A DNA stretch of 64,000 bases from CAIODY01 sp046051225. GTDB taxonomy: Bacteria > Bacteroidota > Bacteroidia > Chitinophagales > CAIODY01. The notes beneath the pieces are model-generated. The model searched no databases. It was not told the DNA's origin and saw only the letters and a program-made list of their open reading frames with translations. The stretch covers positions 186,001-250,000 of the forward strand of contig JBJOOR010000004.1 of the NCBI GenBank assembly GCA_046051225.1. Direction: 5' to 3'. Position 1 is the first letter of the stretch; each line of letters begins with the position of its first letter. Of the stretch, positions 1 through 9,687 are shown piece by piece. The position numbers and the translations under genes were made by a program.

Positions 1-3000
1 AGTGTAGATGGAGACAAAGCCAATGTTGCATTATTAGTTACTGATGTTCCAGAAGCACAGCCTATTTCGGTAAATGTAGGCGATGAACATGGATTAGGCG
101 TTGATGCTGTATAAGCGGTTAAGCTGGTAATAAATGATGTTGAAGGATAGGTGCTTCTAATATAAAGTGTAATTGGATTTAAAGCTGGAACTTTAAATTT
201 ATACCATACTGTTTTTGGATTTGAACCAAATAAATTACATGAAGGTATTGGTTCGTTTGCTCCTAAATTGCTTGACAATAAAGAGTTTCCTGTATAATAA
301 ATTAAATTAGGACCATAAGGCGCTGTAGTAGCTGGACTATTAGCATTTGGATTATTATCAATACCACCATGAACTGATGAACCATCATCAAAGGCAGCAA
401 ACACAGTAGGTAGGCCTGCAATTTGTCCTGAATTTGCAGATGCATTTGATGCTGTACATGGATCATCATTGATTGGTGTTGTGCATATTTTTTTGCCTAA
501 TTGTAATACTATAGTATCAGCAGCATTCAAGTTATTAAACTTAGTATTAACCGTATTTACATTTGAAACCGAAGCCACATTCCATGATGCATACAAGCCA
601 CTATAATATTCACCTGTTAAAATTGATGTAGTTACTGAAGCATCAAAATCTGAATTTACATAATACACTTGTGCCGTATAATTAGCCGCTGTAAAAGAAT
701 TAATTGGTTTTATTTTCCAATAGCGATTAATTGTTTTTGATGAATCAAAACATGAAATATTAATTTTAGAATAATCATTTTTAATAGATGAAATAATTAT
801 ATCGCCAGCCGCTGTAACAGCGTTAGATGAAATTTTTACAGGTGCGTAAGTGGTAGCATCTCCTACAGGAAAATCAACATTTACTAAAGTGCCAACAGGT
901 ATAGTACGACGCAACGACCCATAAATATAATTAGTAGAATTATAACCGCTAATGTTTCCACTTGTACCTATAATTTTATTGCCTGTAATAATTTTTCCTA
1001 TTGTAAAATTAATAAATCCAGTAACCTGAAGATTATCTGAAAGAGTTAATCCTGCTGCATTATTTACCTCTATTGAGTTAATAGTAGTAGGCAATGCATC
1101 GCCTGTATTTTGAGCTATAGAATTATAATAAATATAATTTGCTGATGTACTAAAATTTCTTGCGCAAGTTTGAATATTACCTAATGCTGCTGATTTAGTA
1201 ATCCCATCTACAGATGCAATTTTTAATGTTGCACCATTCTGTAAGTTAAAAATTGATTTATAATTTCCTGAAGATGCAATAGTATAACTACCACAATCTA
1301 AAGTTGCATTTGCATTTACAGTAAGTGTTCCAAATAAATTTATGTTACCTAATAATGTTACAGATGCACCACCATTAATAGTAATGTTGCCGTATGTTCC
1401 ACCCGATAAAGTTTGATTTGAATTGATAACTAAATCGCTATACGGTGTAAGTGATAAGCCTCTAAAAATAGTATTGGTAGGTGCAGTAGCTACAATTATC
1501 CCAACTGTAGTAATACCCGAACCTGATGAAGTAATATTTGAATTATAGGCAGCTAAATCAACAAATTTATGAATTCTATTGCCTGATGTTGCACCTACGG
1601 TAATGTACAACTCAATACCAGTGCAAGATTCAAATCCTGCAATACCAGTGCATCCACCATTTGCTGTTATCGAACCTCGGCTTGTCCATGTGGTTCCATT
1701 ATAAGAATATTTTAATAATCCATTAGTTTGATCGGCTATATACACTAAATCAACACCAGCAATATTTGGATCCTCATCAAAAAACACCGAACTATATACG
1801 TTGCCCGACGGAACAGTTAATAGCGCTGATAAAGTTTGTGAAGTTGTAGTTGGCAATCCTGTTCCCACTTTATTCAAAGCAGTTGATGACGAAACAATTA
1901 ATTGCCCATTAACAACACTTGCTGCTCTAACATTTGATGAAGATAATGATACCCCATTTGAATTATTACCTATTGTAGTATATATAATTCCATTTGGACC
2001 GGTAGCCCAAATATCAGTTCCATTAGTTGTTACAGCACCTCTAATATTATTACCACTAATAGCAGTAGGAATAATTGTTGATGTATTTATTTCACCAAAA
2101 TTATCAACTATACCAACTACTCTACCCACTATTGATGTGGCTACTGAAGCATTGCCCACCGATGCATTATATCCTGCTAAAGCTAAATACTGATGATTTG
2201 AGGAAAAGCTTAATGCCCCTTCAGAGCCTGCACTTCCACTATTTGTTAATGCATAATTTGTTCCTAAAGCAGTTGATGGCATAGGACGACTTCTTACAAT
2301 AGTACCACTTGTAGAATATTCATCAATGGTTACTTGTGATGCGCTGCTGCTCAAAACAGAACCTGTTCCCAAGCGCAATACTGCCAAGTTACCAGGTATA
2401 AATGGAATACCTGTAATTCTAACATTTATTAATGAACGTGGGCTTTCACAACCGTTTGCAGATTGAGTTACCCAATATTGCGAAGCAGGATTTCCTGTTG
2501 CAGTAGTTGATGGCGTAGGTGCTGTGATGTTTCCTGTTCCGCCTGTTGCAGCCGTGTACCAAGTTAAGTTTGAACCCGTAGCTGTTAATGCTGATGCAGT
2601 TGTGCCTTGAGTGTAAATCACTGGAGTAGTTACTGTTGGCGCATTTGGCGTAGCATACACGTTCACATCAATTTGTGTTAATGGGCTTTCGCAACTGTTT
2701 GTTGTTTGCGAAACATAATAAGAAACTGCTGGTGCACCTATCGCACTTGTTGATGGCGTAGGTGCTGTGATGTTCCCTGTTCCACCTGTTGCAACCGTGT
2801 ACCATAACAAGTTTGAGCCTGTTGCACTTAAAGCACTTGCCGTAGTATTTTGACAAAGATTTACGGTTGTTGTTGCCGCTGGTGCGGTTGGATAGCCGTA
2901 CACATTTACATCAATTTGTTTGCGATTACTTTCGCAACCTGTTGTAGTATTTGTTTGCGAAACAAAATACGAAACCGCAGGAGTGCCTGTGGTGGCTGTA

Positions 3001-6000
3001 TTTGGAGTTGGTGCAGTTGCACTGCCTGTGCCACCTATTGATGAAGTGTACCATAATAAATTGGTACCTGTGGCTGAAAGTGCTGATGCCACTACATTTT
3101 GACAATAATTAATCGGTGTAGTTGCCGTTGGAATTGTTGGTAATGCATTTACTACCACTGCTAATAATGCTCGTGGACTTTCGCAACCATTAACCGATTG
3201 ACTTACATAATTATTTATCGTTGTTGCTGTTGAAGTAACTGGCGTTGGCGCTGTTGCATTGCTTGTTCCATTGGTTGAAACCGTGTACCAAAGCAAGTTT
3301 GAACCTGTTGCTGTTAATTGCAATGCTACATCATTCAAACAATAAGCTACTGGTGTAGTTACTGTTGGTGCTGCTGGAATAGCATATACATTCACATCTA
3401 TTTGCGCTGCTGGACTTTCAGGACAGCCACCAATTGTTTGAGTAACCCAATACGATGTTGTTGGTGTTCCTGTTGATGTGGTTGAAGGTGTTGGTGCTGT
3501 TGTACTTCCACCTGTTCCTGTGGTTGAAGTAGTGTACCATAATAAATTTACGCCACTTGCTGTTAATTGAGATGCGGTAACTCCTTGACAAAATCCTATT
3601 GGTGTGGTTACACTCGGAGCGGTTGGTGCAGCAATTACAGTTACATCTATTTTAGCTCGTTGGCTTTCGCAAGTGCCATTGTTTTGTGTTACCCAATAGC
3701 TTGTAGTGCCTGCTGATAAAGCACTTGGCGTTGGTGCTATTGCACTTCCTACTCCACCACTTGCTTGTAAATACCACATCAAACTTGTGCCTGTTGCAGT
3801 TAATTGTGATGTTGTTGCATTCTGACAATAGTTTACATTTGATACCGTTGGAGGGTTTGGAGATGCATTTACATTCACCACAATTTGGCTTCTATTGCTT
3901 TCGCAACCACTCACTGTTTGTGTTACAAAATAAGTTCCAATTGGTGTGCCTGCTGTTGCAGTTGAAGGCGTTGGAGCTGTTGCTGTGTTTGCTGTTGTGT
4001 TAATTGCCGAGTACCATAAATTAGCTGTACCACTTGCGGATAAAGCCGATGCAGAATTATACTGGCAATAGGTTACAGGGCTTGTAACTGTTGGTGCTGC
4101 TGCATTTCCTTCGCCTATTTGTAAATCAAAAGTTGAAGTAGTATTAATTCCTGTTACCGAAACAGATGAAGTTGTAAAATTTGTTGTAGCTAAAGCATAA
4201 CTCCAAGAGCTACCAAACATAGCAGCAATAACGTTTGCAGCAGTTATACCTCCATCCACATCACTCGATTGATAATTTACAGTTGCATTATAAACTGCTG
4301 GCAATGGGGCAGATGGAAAACTGATAGACCAATATCTATTCACACTTTTTGTAGTAGTAATACATGACGAAGAAAGATTTACTCTATCGCCCGAAGTGCT
4401 TGCTACTTGTATTGTTCCAGCCGTTGTAACCGATGGGAAATTTAAAGTAATAGAAGAATATTTTGCATTGCTACCTACTTCAAAAGTTATATTTATGTTA
4501 GTTCCTATTGCAATTGTTTTTTGTAAATTTCCATTCACAAAGTTTGTAGTGTTTGCTCCGCTTACACTTCCACCGCTTGCAATCATCATCACATTTGATG
4601 AACCTGTTGTTAAAACACCCGATGTTAAATTTAATGTAGTGGCTGAAACACTTGCTGTAAGCGTAACACCAGCCGAATTACTAATTGTTAAAGCAGTAAC
4701 TGTCGAAGGCAAACCATCGCCTGTAACTTGCGCCAATGAACCATTATAAATATAAGTAGCTGATGAAGAATAATTTCTTACACAAGTTTGCACACTGCCT
4801 GTTGCACTCGAAGCCGCTATGCCTGCTGTGTTTGCAGTTTTTAATGTAGCACCACTTTGTAAATCGAAAGTACTTTTGCCAATACCATTGCTCAATATTT
4901 TAAATGTGCTACAATCAATTGTACCACCATTTTGAATGGTAATATTATCAGCATAAATATCGCCAGTTAATGTAAGTGTACCACCTGTAACAGTAATGTT
5001 ATTGTATGTTCCAGCCACATTCGTATTACCCGAAGCCACTGTTAAATTGCCTTGTGTAGGAGCCCATGCAATACCTTTAAATGTTTGCGAAGCCGCAGCA
5101 GTTGCAACTAAAGTTCCTACTGTTGTAATGTCCGAAGCATTGCTTGTAATGTTTGCATTGTAAGCCGCTTGGTCAACAAATTTGTAAATTTTATTGGTAG
5201 CAGTTCCTGTAGCAGTTACAGCATACATTTCAATATAACCACTACAATTTACTTTTGCAATTAAACCCCCTACACCAATACCAGTAGCAGTTACAGCACC
5301 TCTTGCTGTCCAAGTAGTTCCATTAAAAGAATATTTTTGAATACCTGCTGTTAAGTCTGCCACATAAACTACATCCAATCCAGCTACTGCTGGGTCTCTA
5401 TCAAAAAAAACAAAATCATATCCGTTTGTACCCGATGTTGGTAAGCCCGAAGCAGTAATTACATTTTGCCCAGTTGTAGTCGGCAAGCCGCTTCCAACAG
5501 CCGATGGCGCAAATACACCCGATGATGAATTCATGTATAATTGTCCGTTATAAATTCCAACAACTCTACCATTTGTTACCGTGCCCGATGTACCATTTGA
5601 AATTACTGTACCATTGCCAGTGTTTGCAGATGCAGCACCAGAGCCAAGTGTACCAGTTGGAAACGAAATAGATAAAACACCACCTTTGCCCGAACCACCT
5701 GCACCAGCCGACCAAATTGTTGTGCCATCGGTTACTGCATCTCTAATATTATTTGTTGTAAAAGGACCAGCCGAACCAATGTATCCTGTTCGTGTATCAA
5801 TTGCACCAGCATTATTTAAAATACCCACAACCCTTGCTGTATTGCCTGCTGTAGAGGCTGTTGCGGCAATACCTGATGTGTTTACAGCAGCATCATAACC
5901 CACACACAATAAATATTTTGTGTCGGGCGATAAGCCCATTCTGCCTTCAGACGATGCATTGCTCGATTGCACAAATCGCAAATTATTTCCGCTAACTGCT

Positions 6001-6218
6001 GTTGGCATCGAACGAGTGCTAACGATTGATGTGCCTGATGTGGAGTACTCATCAATGTAAATTTTTGCACCATTGCCCGATGTAGTTACGGTAGTTTGGT
6101 CGGCTCGTAAAACCACCAAACTGCCTGCTGTAAAAGCCGTTTGCGCTTTTAATTGTGTAATGCCTAATAAAAGCATTACCGTTAAAAAACTTTTAAAAAT
6201 GTGAAGGGTTGATTTCAT
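1..6218 (-). CDS. Giant secreted surface protein with Ig-like repeats, C-terminus beyond window
   Basis: The frame is open on the minus strand from an ATG at 6218 to the window edge, at least 2072 residues, so the stop and any sorting domain lie outside. It begins with a signal peptide (MKSTLHIFKSFLTVMLLLG, then LKAQT). Residues about 27-700 form a module that opens with a stretch containing IDEYSTSGT, passes through a propeller-like region, and continues into Thr/Asn/Gly-rich beta-helix-like sequence. Residues about 710-1270 are seven tandem Ig-like repeats. Residues about 1275-1905 repeat the first module, again with IDEYSTSGT near its start. A different domain follows, starting CTTPINDDPC. 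This build is typical of T9SS-exported adhesins or gliding-type surface proteins of Bacteroidota; the ligand is unknown. The reading frame is certain, the role is inferred from architecture. Confidence 0.9.
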   Translation of the reverse strand, partial: MKSTLHIFKSFLTVMLLLGITQLKAQTAFTAGSLVVLRADQTTVTTSGNGAKIYIDEYSTSGTSIVSTRSMPTAVSGNNLRFVQSSNASSEGRMGLSPDTKYLLCVGYDAAVNTSGIAATASTAGNTARVVGILNNAGAIDTRTGYIGSAGPFTTNNIRDAVTDGTTIWSAGAGGSGKGGVLSISFPTGTLGSGAASANTGNGTVISNGTSGTVTNGRVVGIYNGQLYMNSSSGVFAPSAVGSGLPTTTGQNVITASGLPTSGTNGYDFVFFDRDPAVAGLDVVYVADLTAGIQKYSFNGTTWTARGAVTATGIGVGGLIAKVNCSGYIEMYAVTATGTATNKIYKFVDQAAYNANITSNASDITTVGTLVATAAASQTFKGIAWAPTQGNLTVASGNTNVAGTYNNITVTGGTLTLTGDIYADNITIQNGGTIDCSTFKILSNGIGKSTFDLQSGATLKTANTAGIAASSATGSVQTCVRNYSSSATYIYNGSLAQVTGDGLPSTVTALTISNSAGVTLTASVSATTLNLTSGVLTTGSSNVMMIASGGSVSGANTTNFVNGNLQKTIAIGTNINITFEVGSNAKYSSITLNFPSVTTAGTIQVASTSGDRVNLSSSCITTTKSVNRYWSISFPSAPLPAVYNATVNYQSSDVDGGITAANVIAAMFGSSWSYALATTNFTTSSVSVTGINTTSTFDLQIGEGNAAAPTVTSPVTYCQYNSASALSASGTANLWYSAINTTANTATAPTPSTATAGTPIGTYFVTQTVSGCESNRSQIVVNVNASPNPPTVSNVNYCQNATTSQLTATGTSLMWYLQASGGVGSAIAPTPSALSAGTTSYWVTQNNGTCESQRAKIDVTVIAAPTAPSVTTPIGFCQGVTASQLTASGVNLLWYTTSTTGTGGSTTAPTPSTTSTGTPTTSYWVTQTIGGCPESPAAQIDVNVYAIPAAPTVTTPVAYCLNDVALQLTATGSNLLWYTVSTNGTSNATAPTPVTSTATTINNYVSQSVNGCESPRALLAVVVNALPTIPTATTPINYCQNVVASALSATGTNLLWYTSSIGGTGSATAPTPNTATTGTPAVSYFVSQTNTTTGCESNRKQIDVNVYGYPTAPAATTTVNLCQNTTASALSATGSNLLWYTVATGGTGNITAPTPSTSAIGAPAVSYYVSQTTNSCESPLTQIDVNVYATPNAPTVTTPVIYTQGTTASALTATGSNLTWYTAATGGTGNITAPTPSTTATGNPASQYWVTQSANGCESPRSLINVRITGIPFIPGNLAVLRLGTGSVLSSSASQVTIDEYSTSGTIVRSRPMPSTALGTNYALTNSGSAGSEGALSFSSNHQYLALAGYNASVGNASVATSIVGRVVGIVDNFGEINTSTIIPTAISGNNIRGAVTTNGTDIWATGPNGIIYTTIGNNSNGVSLSSSNVRAASVVNGQLIVSSSTALNKVGTGLPTTTSQTLSALLTVPSGNVYSSVFFDEDPNIAGVDLVYIADQTNGLLKYSYNGTTWTSRGSITANGGCTGIAGFESCTGIELYITVGATSGNRIHKFVDLAAYNSNITSSGSGITTVGIIVATAPTNTIFRGLSLTPYSDLVINSNQTLSGGTYGNITINGGASVTLLGNINLFGTLTVNANATLDCGSYTIASSGNYKSIFNLQNGATLKIASVDGITKSAALGNIQTCARNFSTSANYIYYNSIAQNTGDALPTTINSIEVNNAAGLTLSDNLQVTGFINFTIGKIITGNKIIGTSGNISGYNSTNYIYGSLRRTIPVGTLVNVDFPVGDATTYAPVKISSNAVTAAGDIIISSIKNDYSKINISCFDSSKTINRYWKIKPINSFTAANYTAQVYYVNSDFDASVTTSILTGEYYSGLYASWNVASVSNVNTVNTKFNNLNAADTIVLQLGKKICTTPINDDPCTASNASANSGQIAGLPTVFAAFDDGSSVHGGIDNNPNANSPATTAPYGPNLIYYTGNSLLSSNLGANEPIPSCNLFGSNPKTVWYKFKVPALNPITLYIRSTYPSTSFITSLTAYTASTPNPCSSPTFTEIGCASGTSVTNNATLALSPST
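2410..4090 (-). repeat. Seven tandem ~81-residue Ig-like repeats inside the giant protein
   Basis: Reading the minus strand, about 240 bp recurs seven times with boundaries near 4090, 3850, 3610, 3370, 3130, 2885, 2645 and 2410. Each copy carries LTATGSNLLWYT-like sequence, a TGGTG..TAPTPST segment, a YWVTQ strand and a CESPR motif, which is the signature of the Bacteroidota Ig-like (Ig_7/PKD-like) repeat. Copies differ at many positions, so the array is diverged rather than freshly amplified. Such repeats usually space a functional head from the cell surface. Confidence 0.85.
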
Positions 6219-6423
6219 TTTGATTTGAAATTAAGTTGATTTTTGTGACGCAAAAGTCAGCCTACTACATGAACCCATTCTTACCAAGCGATGAAGCATT
6301 TGTGAACAAAAAACATCTTTAATGTTTCCTATTTTTAAAAACAAGAGGTTTTGTTAACTTTAAATAAACCATTAAATAATTTTTGATTAACGCAAAAAAA
6401 ATGAGGTACACTTATCCTAAAAA

Positions 6424-6431
6424 TACCTTTG
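6424..6431 (+). promoter_or_regulatory. Probable -7 element for the T9SS gene at 6466
   Basis: TACCTTTG matches the Bacteroidota -7 consensus TAnnTTTG and lies 35 nt before the ATG at 6466. I see no TTG at the usual 19-21 nt spacing upstream, so the assignment rests on the -7 match and its position alone. The 247-bp divergent gap (6219-6465) shows nothing else. Confidence 0.4.
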
Positions 6432-6465
6432 TAAAAAAAATTAACAAACCAATTCATTCATTTGT

Positions 6466-7335
6466 ATGAAAAAAAAATTATTTTCTATCACGATTTGCGT
6501 TGCAGCTATTTTCAGTTTTTCTAGCGTATTAAAGGCTCAAAATATTGCTATTTTTAATCAAAATTTCGATTCAATTCCAACAGGAATTCTTCCAACAAGT
6601 TGGACGAATGGATTGCCCAATATAAATAGCAATGGTTGGTATGCAGATAGCACAAATTTTTCTACAGGTTATACCAATGCATCGGGGCTAAAAAATATTG
6701 TAATTAAAAATTCAGATTCAACTGGTATTTACGAATTATCATTTCCTACACTTTCTACAATAGGTGATTCAAATATATCTATGATTTGGAGTTCACGAGT
6801 TTCAAATAATTTTTTAACACCAGGGTCAACATTACCTACTTTATTATTTAGCATTAATAATGGTGTTTCTTGGGATACTTTGCATTATACAGATAATGCT
6901 GCTAATAGTACTTGGGGATTCGTAAACAATGCAACACCAATAAATTTTCCATCAAAAGCTAATAACCAAAATTCACTAAACATAAAACTTATGATAAGCA
7001 TTGTAAATAATGCTAGTGGTACTTACAGAATTGACGATGTAAATATTTACAAAAAAAATATTATTGTAAATCCTAACGGTGTAAACGAATTAAATGTCCA
7101 AAACAATATAGCATTATACCCTAACCCTGCACATAATACATTGCAATTTATTAATAGCAATTGTGATTTGAAAAGCATTTCGATATATGATCTATCTGGA
7201 AAAAAAATAATCAGTTTTAATTCTAATTCCGAAAAACAAATGCTTGATATCAGTCCATTAAATCCAGGCAGTTATTTAATCAGTTTTATTAGTACGAATG
7301 GAAAAATCAGTACACAACGATTTATTAAAAATTAA
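6466..7335 (+). CDS. T9SS-sorted secreted protein with choice-of-anchor-J-like domain
   Basis: This 289-residue protein has a signal peptide (MKKKLFSITICVAAIFSF, cleavage near KAQ-N), one jelly-roll-like domain at about residues 25-200 (FNQNFDSIPTGILPTSW, later TYRIDDVNIYK), and a C-terminal T9SS type A sorting domain starting ALYPNPAHNTLQF and ending with a strand and RFIKN. The domain resembles the cleaved-adhesin / choice-of-anchor J family that binds carbohydrate or anchors peptidases, but no catalytic motif is present. It is therefore a small secreted binding module. The next gene is a paralogue with the same N-terminal domain, and a perfect hairpin terminator separates the two, so they are probably transcribed separately. 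Confidence 0.85.
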   Translation: MKKKLFSITICVAAIFSFSSVLKAQNIAIFNQNFDSIPTGILPTSWTNGLPNINSNGWYADSTNFSTGYTNASGLKNIVIKNSDSTGIYELSFPTLSTIGDSNISMIWSSRVSNNFLTPGSTLPTLLFSINNGVSWDTLHYTDNAANSTWGFVNNATPINFPSKANNQNSLNIKLMISIVNNASGTYRIDDVNIYKKNIIVNPNGVNELNVQNNIALYPNPAHNTLQFINSNCDLKSISIYDLSGKKIISFNSNSEKQMLDISPLNPGSYLISFISTNGKISTQRFIKN

Positions 7336-7351
7336 TTCAACTTTATAAAAT

Positions 7352-7382
7352 AAAAAAGGTTGCTTTAAAAGCAACCTTTTTT
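7352..7382 (+). terminator. Rho-independent terminator, perfect 15-bp stem
   Basis: AAAAAAGGTTGCTTT is followed by one A and its exact reverse complement, ending in TTTTTT. It lies 16 nt after the stop of the 6466-7335 gene and 28 nt before the next ATG. The A-run and T-run make it usable from both strands. Confidence 0.85.
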
Positions 7383-7410
7383 ATTTCTGATAAATAATAA
7401 ATTTATTATC

Positions 7411-9684
7411 ATGAAATCAAAATCAATTTATCTCTTTCTCATTTTAATTGCAGTTGCTTTAAGTTTAAAAACTTCAATTGCTCAAACTGTATTATTTCAA
7501 CAAAATTTTGATTCCATACCACAACTAACTGTACCCTTAAACTGGGCAAATACATTAGCTTCAAACCCTAATAATTTGGGATGGTATGTGGATAGTACAA
7601 ATTTTTCATCTGGCTATTCAAATTCATCTGGCATGCAAAATTTAGTTATTAAAAATGTAGATAATTCAACAGGGTTGTATACAGTTACTTCACCTTCCAT
7701 CTCAACCTTAGGTTTTAAAAACATTACCATTTTATGGGCATCTAGAGTGTCTAATAATTTTACTACTTCAGGTTCAACAACACCAAATTTATTTTATAGT
7801 ATTAATAATGGCGCTTCTTGGAATAACATAAGTTATACAGATAATGCAGCTAACAGTACATGGGCTTTAGTAAATAGTGGAGTTCAAATTGCACTTCCTA
7901 TTATAACCAACAATAAACCTTCTTTGCAATTAAAATGGGAAATTCAAATAGATACTGCCAGCCAAGGCACCTACAGAATTGATGATGTACAAATACAAGG
8001 ATTTGCATGCAGCAATTCATCATCTACCACTAATGCATCCACTTGCAACGGAACACCTTTTCTATTTAATAATAATTCGTACACCACAGCAGGCATACAC
8101 ACCACAATGCTTAAAAATTATTTGGGGTGTGATAGTTCGGCAAATCTAAATTTAACCATCTTACAAAACTCTACCACTAATATTTATGCTACCACTTGCA
8201 TTGGAACTCCTTATATTTTTAATGGAAATAATTATTCAACGAATGGAAATTATACTATTCATTTAACCAACTATGTAGGATGCGATAGCACCATAACTTT
8301 GCATTTATCAATCAAACAAAATTCTACATCTGTTACTAATGCAGCTACATGCGTAAGTGTGCCTTATATTTTTAATGGCAATGCTTACACAACGGCAGGA
8401 AGCTACACGGTTCATTTAATAAACTATGCAGGATGCGATAGTGCTGCAACTTTAAACTTATCTGTTAAACAAAATTCTACATCTATTACTAATGCAGCTA
8501 CATGTGCAGGTATACCATACATTTTTAATAATAATAGTTATTCAACTGCTGGAAATTATACTATTCATTTAACCAATTATGTAGGATGCGATAGTGCTGC
8601 AATTTTAAATTTATCAGTAAGTTCAACTTTCACTCCTTCAGTAAATATTGCGGCATCATCAGTTTTAATTTGCTCAAGCACCATGATATCCTTTACTGCA
8701 ACGCCTACCAATGGTGGGCTAACGCCAACTTATCAATGGCAAAAAAATGGTATTAATGTAGGTTCTAACAATGCCACTTATAATTCAAACTCTATATTAA
8801 ATGGTGATATAATTACTTGTTTAATGACTAGCAGTTTGAGTTGTATAAATTCAGGAAGTAATCCTTCAACAAGTAATTCCATTACAATTCATGTATTACC
8901 ATCAAGCTCGTCTACAACTTATGCAAATATTTGTAATGGCATGAATTACCAATTCAATAATTTTAATTATTCATCACCAGGAGCATACACTATTCATTTA
9001 AATAACTATGTAGGATGCGACAGTGCTGCCACCTTAATTTTAAGCACCAATCAATCATCAACTTCACAAACAAATGCAACTATATGTCCGAACCAAACTT
9101 ATAATTTTAATGGTACAAATTATAATGCAATAGGAAACTACTCTATTCATTTAATTAACCATGCAGGATGCGATAGTATAGCAAATTTATCATTAAATTT
9201 TGTTCAAATAAGTACAGGAATTTCCGCTACAAATTTTGGATTAACATGCCTTGCAGCACAGAGTAATGCTCAATATCAATGGATAGACTGCTACACAAAC
9301 ACAATAATAGTTGGTGCCAATTCTAAATCATATACACCCTACAAAAACGGAGATTATAGATGTATCATTAAATTAAATAATTGCTACGACACAACACCAT
9401 GCATGAAAATTTTAGGTAATGTAGGGCTAGAAGAAGAAGAAATCCCAACATTGATAAAGCTTACACCTAATCCTACAAATGGACCATTAAAAATTTCATT
9501 TAATAAAATTGTTTCGGCAAAAATAATCCTAACAAGCATAATTGGTAACCAGCTAGTTGAATGGCAAGTTTATAATGAAGCGGAAAAAACAATGGATATA
9601 TCTCAATTTACAAAAGGTATTTATTTCATTAAGATTATCTCATTTGATGAAGAAAGCCAAATCATAAAAATTATTAAACAATAA
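7411..9684 (+). CDS. T9SS-sorted protein with anchor-J-like domain and GCDS repeats
   Basis: The protein has 757 residues. A signal peptide (MKSKSIYLFLILIAVALSL, then SIAQT) precedes a domain at about 25-200 paralogous to the whole of the preceding gene: both have QNFDSIP, GWY.DSTNFS.GY.N.SG and TYRIDDV. Six ~50-residue repeats follow, each with a Cys, a Y.FN strand, G.YTIHL and a GCDS motif; one Ig/PKD-like domain with TYQWQKNG sits between repeats four and five. A type A sorting domain (LTPNPTNGPLKISF to IIKIIKQ) closes it. It should be exported through T9SS and held at the cell surface. No enzyme motif is visible. Its stop lies 3 bp from the convergent ppx stop, with no clear terminator between. 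Confidence 0.87.
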   Translation: MKSKSIYLFLILIAVALSLKTSIAQTVLFQQNFDSIPQLTVPLNWANTLASNPNNLGWYVDSTNFSSGYSNSSGMQNLVIKNVDNSTGLYTVTSPSISTLGFKNITILWASRVSNNFTTSGSTTPNLFYSINNGASWNNISYTDNAANSTWALVNSGVQIALPIITNNKPSLQLKWEIQIDTASQGTYRIDDVQIQGFACSNSSSTTNASTCNGTPFLFNNNSYTTAGIHTTMLKNYLGCDSSANLNLTILQNSTTNIYATTCIGTPYIFNGNNYSTNGNYTIHLTNYVGCDSTITLHLSIKQNSTSVTNAATCVSVPYIFNGNAYTTAGSYTVHLINYAGCDSAATLNLSVKQNSTSITNAATCAGIPYIFNNNSYSTAGNYTIHLTNYVGCDSAAILNLSVSSTFTPSVNIAASSVLICSSTMISFTATPTNGGLTPTYQWQKNGINVGSNNATYNSNSILNGDIITCLMTSSLSCINSGSNPSTSNSITIHVLPSSSSTTYANICNGMNYQFNNFNYSSPGAYTIHLNNYVGCDSAATLILSTNQSSTSQTNATICPNQTYNFNGTNYNAIGNYSIHLINHAGCDSIANLSLNFVQISTGISATNFGLTCLAAQSNAQYQWIDCYTNTIIVGANSKSYTPYKNGDYRCIIKLNNCYDTTPCMKILGNVGLEEEEIPTLIKLTPNPTNGPLKISFNKIVSAKIILTSIIGNQLVEWQVYNEAEKTMDISQFTKGIYFIKIISFDEESQIIKIIKQ

Positions 9685-9687
9685 ATT

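Noticed and set aside
1801..2193. Plus-strand open frames inside the giant gene (also 4396-4749 and 5581-5898)
   Set aside because: They are antisense to a continuous, motif-rich minus-strand frame that begins with a signal peptide; their translations are Val/Ala/Pro-rich shadows of the repeats.
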